NCBI RefSeq assembly: GCF_000143535.2
Contig: NC_037310.1
Span: 558,001 to 622,000, forward strand
Origin: Botrytis cinerea B05.10
Lineage: Eukaryota; Ascomycota; Leotiomycetes; Helotiales; Sclerotiniaceae
Reading direction: 5' to 3'
Length of the DNA: 64,000 nucleotides
The position numbers and the translations under genes are program-made. The notes beneath the pieces were generated by a model. That model was given only the letters and a program-made list of their open reading frames with translations, had not been told where the DNA came from and made no database searches. Below, piece by piece: positions 60,703 through 64,000 of this stretch; position 1 is the first letter of the stretch; every line of letters begins with the position of its first letter.

Positions 60703-62116
60703 TTTGTACTATGAAGTAAAAATACTATTAATAATTATCGAACAACTAGATGAGTATTTACATTATGAATTTCTTCTTTACTAATTCATTAAATATATAT
60801 ATATATATAAATATACAAATAATTCAAGAAACTCAATTTCTAATACTCGTCTTTATGTGAATATTCTATAACAAGAGGAATATTGAGAAGAGTTTCTTAA
60901 GAGAGATGAAATACTTATAACTATAAACGAATTATGAAATTTATAAATTCTTATCTCATCTTATATATAATATAATATAAGTATTACTTATAAAGTATTA
61001 TACTATCTTTTTGAATATCTTTAATATAGAGAAAGAGTCATTATCTGAACTTGAAGAATTTGATTATCTTATATGTTATATTACACTATATTATACTCTT
61101 GCTATATATTATATCTCGAAATTTGATATATATATATATATATATTAGATGTAAGTAGAAGAAATAAATAAATGAGATTAAATAGAGTATTATTCATTAT
61201 TACTATTACTATTACTATAATCATCACCATCATTCCCTCATTATCATCTTCCCATTCCTCACTCTCCACTTCTTCACCTTTTACTCAATATCAATATCAA
61301 CATTAACATCTCCACCTCGCACCCACCTACTCACACCCGGCCATCAAAGTCCACAAAGAAACCTCTCTCCTACTCTCCCCCTTATCCATCAACCCAATCG
61401 ATATCCCTCTCTACACACATCTCACTTTCTCATCTCATCTCAGAATATATTCCTGAATATACTTATCTTGAATTTGATTTTGAATTTGATCTCGGATACC
61501 AATTGAGAGAGAATACACACACACACACATATATATATATATATCTGTCTCGTTTATATATATTATTTAAAATTGAATCAGTAGTGTGTGATAGGTATAA
61601 TCTAAATCGTATTTATTCTCTTGAAGCTTCTTATGTGTTTCTTTCTTTTTGTTGTATATGTATATGTGTTTTTATTGAGAATACTTGTTCTTGTGTGATA
61701 AATGGGATCTAAATTGATGAGTGCATTTGAATGTAAATATAAATGTAAAGTGTGAGTGTAGATGTAAGTGTGAGTACGAGTCTTAGTGTAAATATGATTG
61801 TGAGTATGTATTTGAATATAGATATAAATATAAATACAGATAAACGATTCTTATATACACATATATACTTACACGTTCATATTGAATCTATTTCGAAGTT
61901 ATCTACTAGACTTTACGCCGATGTGTTTGGATTTCTTTGTCCATGATTAGTTATCAGTTATTAGTTACAGATTAGTGATTAGTAGTTATACATAACAAGC
62001 AACTTATTATTGGAGGAGAAAGAAAATAGAGTTCAGAGCGAAAAGGTTTAGTAGGACTTGGAAGTGATGGTGCGAAAGTTTGAGTTTGGAATTTTACGTA
62101 AATAGGAAGAGAGAGG

Positions 62117-62159
62117 TCTGCCTCCACGGCAGTGGCCCCCGGAGGGTCAGCGAAGCGTC
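62117..62159 (+). repeat. Second type of GC-rich module
   Basis: The stretch GCCTCCACGGCAGTGGCCCC followed by CGGAGGGTCAGCGAAGCGTC is GC-rich in AT-rich surroundings and lies 30 bp before copy C of the 41-bp cluster. CAGCGAAGCGTC recalls the CTCGCTNCGCTC end of that cluster. Confidence 0.55.
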
Positions 62160-62190
62160 ATTCAATAGCATTGATAAAGTTATTAATGAT

Positions 62191-62231
62191 GGAGGCAAGC
62201 CCCCAAACCCCCTTAGCTCGCTGCGCTCGAG
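62191..62231 (+). repeat. GC-rich 41-bp cluster, copy C
   Basis: It starts GGAGGCAAGCCCCC and ends CTCGCTGCGCTCGAG; same 41-bp length as copies A and B, followed by a GAGATA microsatellite. Confidence 0.8.
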
Positions 62232-63411
62232 ATAGAGATAGAGATGGGGAGTGTGAAGAGTTTGATGAAATGAGAAAAGAAACGGAAGAAAGAAATGGAA
62301 GCAACGAAAGAAACGAAAGAAGTAAGGATAGAACGTGAGACAAGGGGTCTGGGGAAGGGAATTTGTAAGTGTATGTGCGAATACGTGTGTACGAGTAATA
62401 AGTGTACATGTACATGTAAGATAAGTGAGACCAAAGTAAGGATTAGGATGGGAATCTGCGGGGCCCCGGATAGGATAGATTCGTGGATGTGTGGGGGATT
62501 ATCGATGGGTGTGAGGATTGGAATACTTAATAAGTATGTATATATAATGATGAAGTGATATATGTATATATATGTATATATATATATATATATACTGGAG
62601 TATACGATATGATGTACTCTATTCTTTGAAATATAGATGAAAAGAAAAGGGCGGATTTATGTGTTTGGATATTGTAGGTAGATATGTATGTGAATAAGTG
62701 AGTAAGTACATAAATAAGCACATCGGTACATGTCCTTCCTATTCGCATTAACCAATCGATCGATCTTTACTTATCGAGGCAGGTACATGACTCGCTCGAA
62801 AGAACAAGTTTTGTGTCGACCAGGCATTGTATCGACGTATCTCCATGCTCTGCGACAATCATCCATCAAATCACGTTGCAGATATCTTCGTATATGTAAC
62901 TTGTTCGCATGATGATGATATTAACGAGCGATCATTCCCTTACTGGATTGAATGGACGGAGGCATGTAAGGGAAGGGGTGTTTCAGTGCGCGAGTATGTA
63001 TGTGCGAGGAGGGAGGTATTAATAGATGACGGATAAATAGATATGAAAATGAATAAATATGGGAGTAAATAAAATATGAAAATGAATATGAAAATGAATG
63101 TGAATGACTCGATGGAACACAACTCAGGTCCTTGTAATTTCTTTGCTTGCGTATTACTGGTGACTGGTGATATATATATGCTTACTAATCCAGCAAACAC
63201 GCGTGAAACTCTCCTTTACTATAACTAATAACTAATCAAAATATCAATTCATCACCAATTAATTAAATCATCTATGTATTTATTTATTTATTTATTTATT
63301 AATTACTATTTACCATCAGACAATCAAAAACCATAATCATTCCCAATCCCAATCCCCCCCCAAACATCTCCTCATCATAATACCACACCACCACACCACA
63401 CCACCACCACA

Positions 63412-63603
63412 TCACCTCACGCAACTCGCCAGCCAATCTCCATAATTACCCCAGATCCTTTCCTCAGCATCCGAAGCTAAGTGGATACAATCTCGCCCAA
63501 AGCGGGTCTTTCGATTATCCCTTTGCATAAATCCCCAGATTGCGCATTGGGGAGGCGCTGTGCCGTGGTTAGCGCGGGTGGAGATGTGCTTAGTGGCTTG
63601 GTG
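63412..63603 (-). CDS. Probable terminal exon of an unrecognised gene
   Basis: A minus-strand frame is open for 63 codons before a TGA at 63412-63414, preceded by a TAA at 63604-63606. Its only ATG (63526-63528) would give just 38 residues. The reading is strikingly protein-like: ANHGTAPPQCAIWGF, RKTRFGRDCIHLASD, AEERIWGNYGDWLASC, with three cysteines and four tryptophans. Just upstream a GCTGAC branch-point-like sequence (63624-63629) precedes AAG acceptors at about 63598 and 63589, so this looks like the last exon of a spliced gene whose first exon is further right, possibly beyond the window. The exon is also GC-richer than its surroundings. Family not recognised. Confidence 0.45.
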   Translation of the reverse strand, partial: HQATKHISTRANHGTAPPQCAIWGFMQRDNRKTRFGRDCIHLASDAEERIWGNYGDWLASCVR

Positions 63604-63779
63604 TTACCCCGCACGACGGACCAGTCAGCGCGAGGCAGTTGAAACAGGAGAGAGGGATGATGTGGTGTGCTTTGATATGGGCTGAGGAGAAGGAAAAGGA
63701 AAGGAAAGGGTACTTATGAGGAGGACGTCTCTTTTTCTGCTTTCTTCTTCTTCTTCCTTCTCTTCATCTTGGTTGATAC

Positions 63780-63892
63780 ATCACATTCATCACATTCATC
63801 ACATTCAGGACAAGAATACAAGAGATACAAGAGGTACAAGAGATACAAGAGATACAAGAGATACAAGAAATACAAGAGATACAAGAGATACT
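63780..63892. repeat. 9-bp minisatellites
   Basis: Three CACATTCAT units (about 63782-63808) are followed by about nine AGATACAAG units with minor variants (about 63812-63890). The repeat makes an artificial YLLYLLYLL-type frame on the minus strand. Confidence 0.85.
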
Positions 63893-64000
63893 TACGACTC
63901 ACGACTTATTACTACACTCACCACCTATCGATTTGACATCTCTCATCACTTCAGTCTCTCTCTAATACATTACAACACAATCCAATAAATCATTCATCAT

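Larger units (their letters stand above)
56227..63411. other. Gene-poor AT-rich stretch of about 7.2 kb
   Basis: No gene supported on either strand; open frames are short and of low complexity. It holds two GC clusters (60662-60702, 62191-62231), a related GC-rich module (62117-62159), TA/CA microsatellites (about 61515-61545, 62545-62595), a TATT repeat (about 63275-63300) and CT/CCA-rich low-complexity sequence (61200-61440, 63340-63420). Confidence 0.6.

Noticed and set aside
62158..62434. Minus-strand Leu/Ser/Tyr-rich frames
   Set aside because: Produced by GAGA- and GTAT-rich microsatellite-like sequence next to the GC clusters.
63440..63640. Structural RNA gene (SRP, RNase P/MRP or snRNA)
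   Set aside because: The GC-rich stretch attracted attention, but none of the conserved motifs of these RNAs could be found, whereas the minus strand reads as a protein exon.

Overview
The window is nuclear DNA of a filamentous ascomycete. The genes carry short introns (about 50-160 nt) with GT..AG ends and CTAAC/CTGAC-like branch points, the intergenic DNA is long and AT-rich, and the products (full-size PDR transporter, Bna4, a MYND-finger MetAP, Erv14, Prp17, a DUF3712-like protein) are typical fungal ones. The style, with many AT-rich decayed stretches, small MITE-like elements and GC-rich clusters, suggests a leotiomycete such as a member of the Sclerotiniaceae. That last step is inference; no species can be fixed from the sequence alone.

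Left part (1-25 kb) is accessory-like. It opens with a possible retroelement 5' end cut by the window edge and AT-rich repeat debris, including an inverted-repeat element built from 17-bp units. Then come a TauD-type dioxygenase (3957-5303), a seven-exon PDR ABC transporter (7083-11863), an AT-rich stretch with a TA-flanked MITE, a GC cluster and minisatellites, a 558-residue orphan protein with a duplicated motif (15598-17274), a second MITE-like element, a decayed gene near 19 kb, and two predicted secreted proteins (21067-21966 and 23665-24849).

Middle part (26-38 kb) is the dense housekeeping core: a P450 (26248-28026), kynurenine 3-monooxygenase (28746-30772), methionine aminopeptidase 1 (31215-32697), the cornichon/Erv14 cargo receptor (33555-34294), splicing factor Prp17 (34967-36544) and a small cysteine-rich secreted protein (36883-37590). 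Reconstructed exon sums are divisible by three for every one of these genes and the proteins are close to usual family lengths.

Right part (38-64 kb) is sparse: decayed coding traces, two short spliced genes (41902-42242, 45841-46339), a tRNA-Ala(AGC) at 43441-43512, a DUF3712-like membrane protein (50472-51562) and an intronless trypsin-like protein (55276-56226). A gene-poor AT-rich stretch of about 7 kb follows, with two more GC clusters. It ends in a coding-looking exon at 63412-63603 that has no start codon of useful length and would escape a simple ORF scan.

The genes are independently transcribed and I see no convincing biosynthetic cluster. The most interesting unexplained structure is a 41-bp GC-rich element present four times in otherwise AT-rich DNA. 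No clear new defence or mobile system was found. The supplied translations begin at non-ATG codons in places, so all starts given here were rechecked for ATG.
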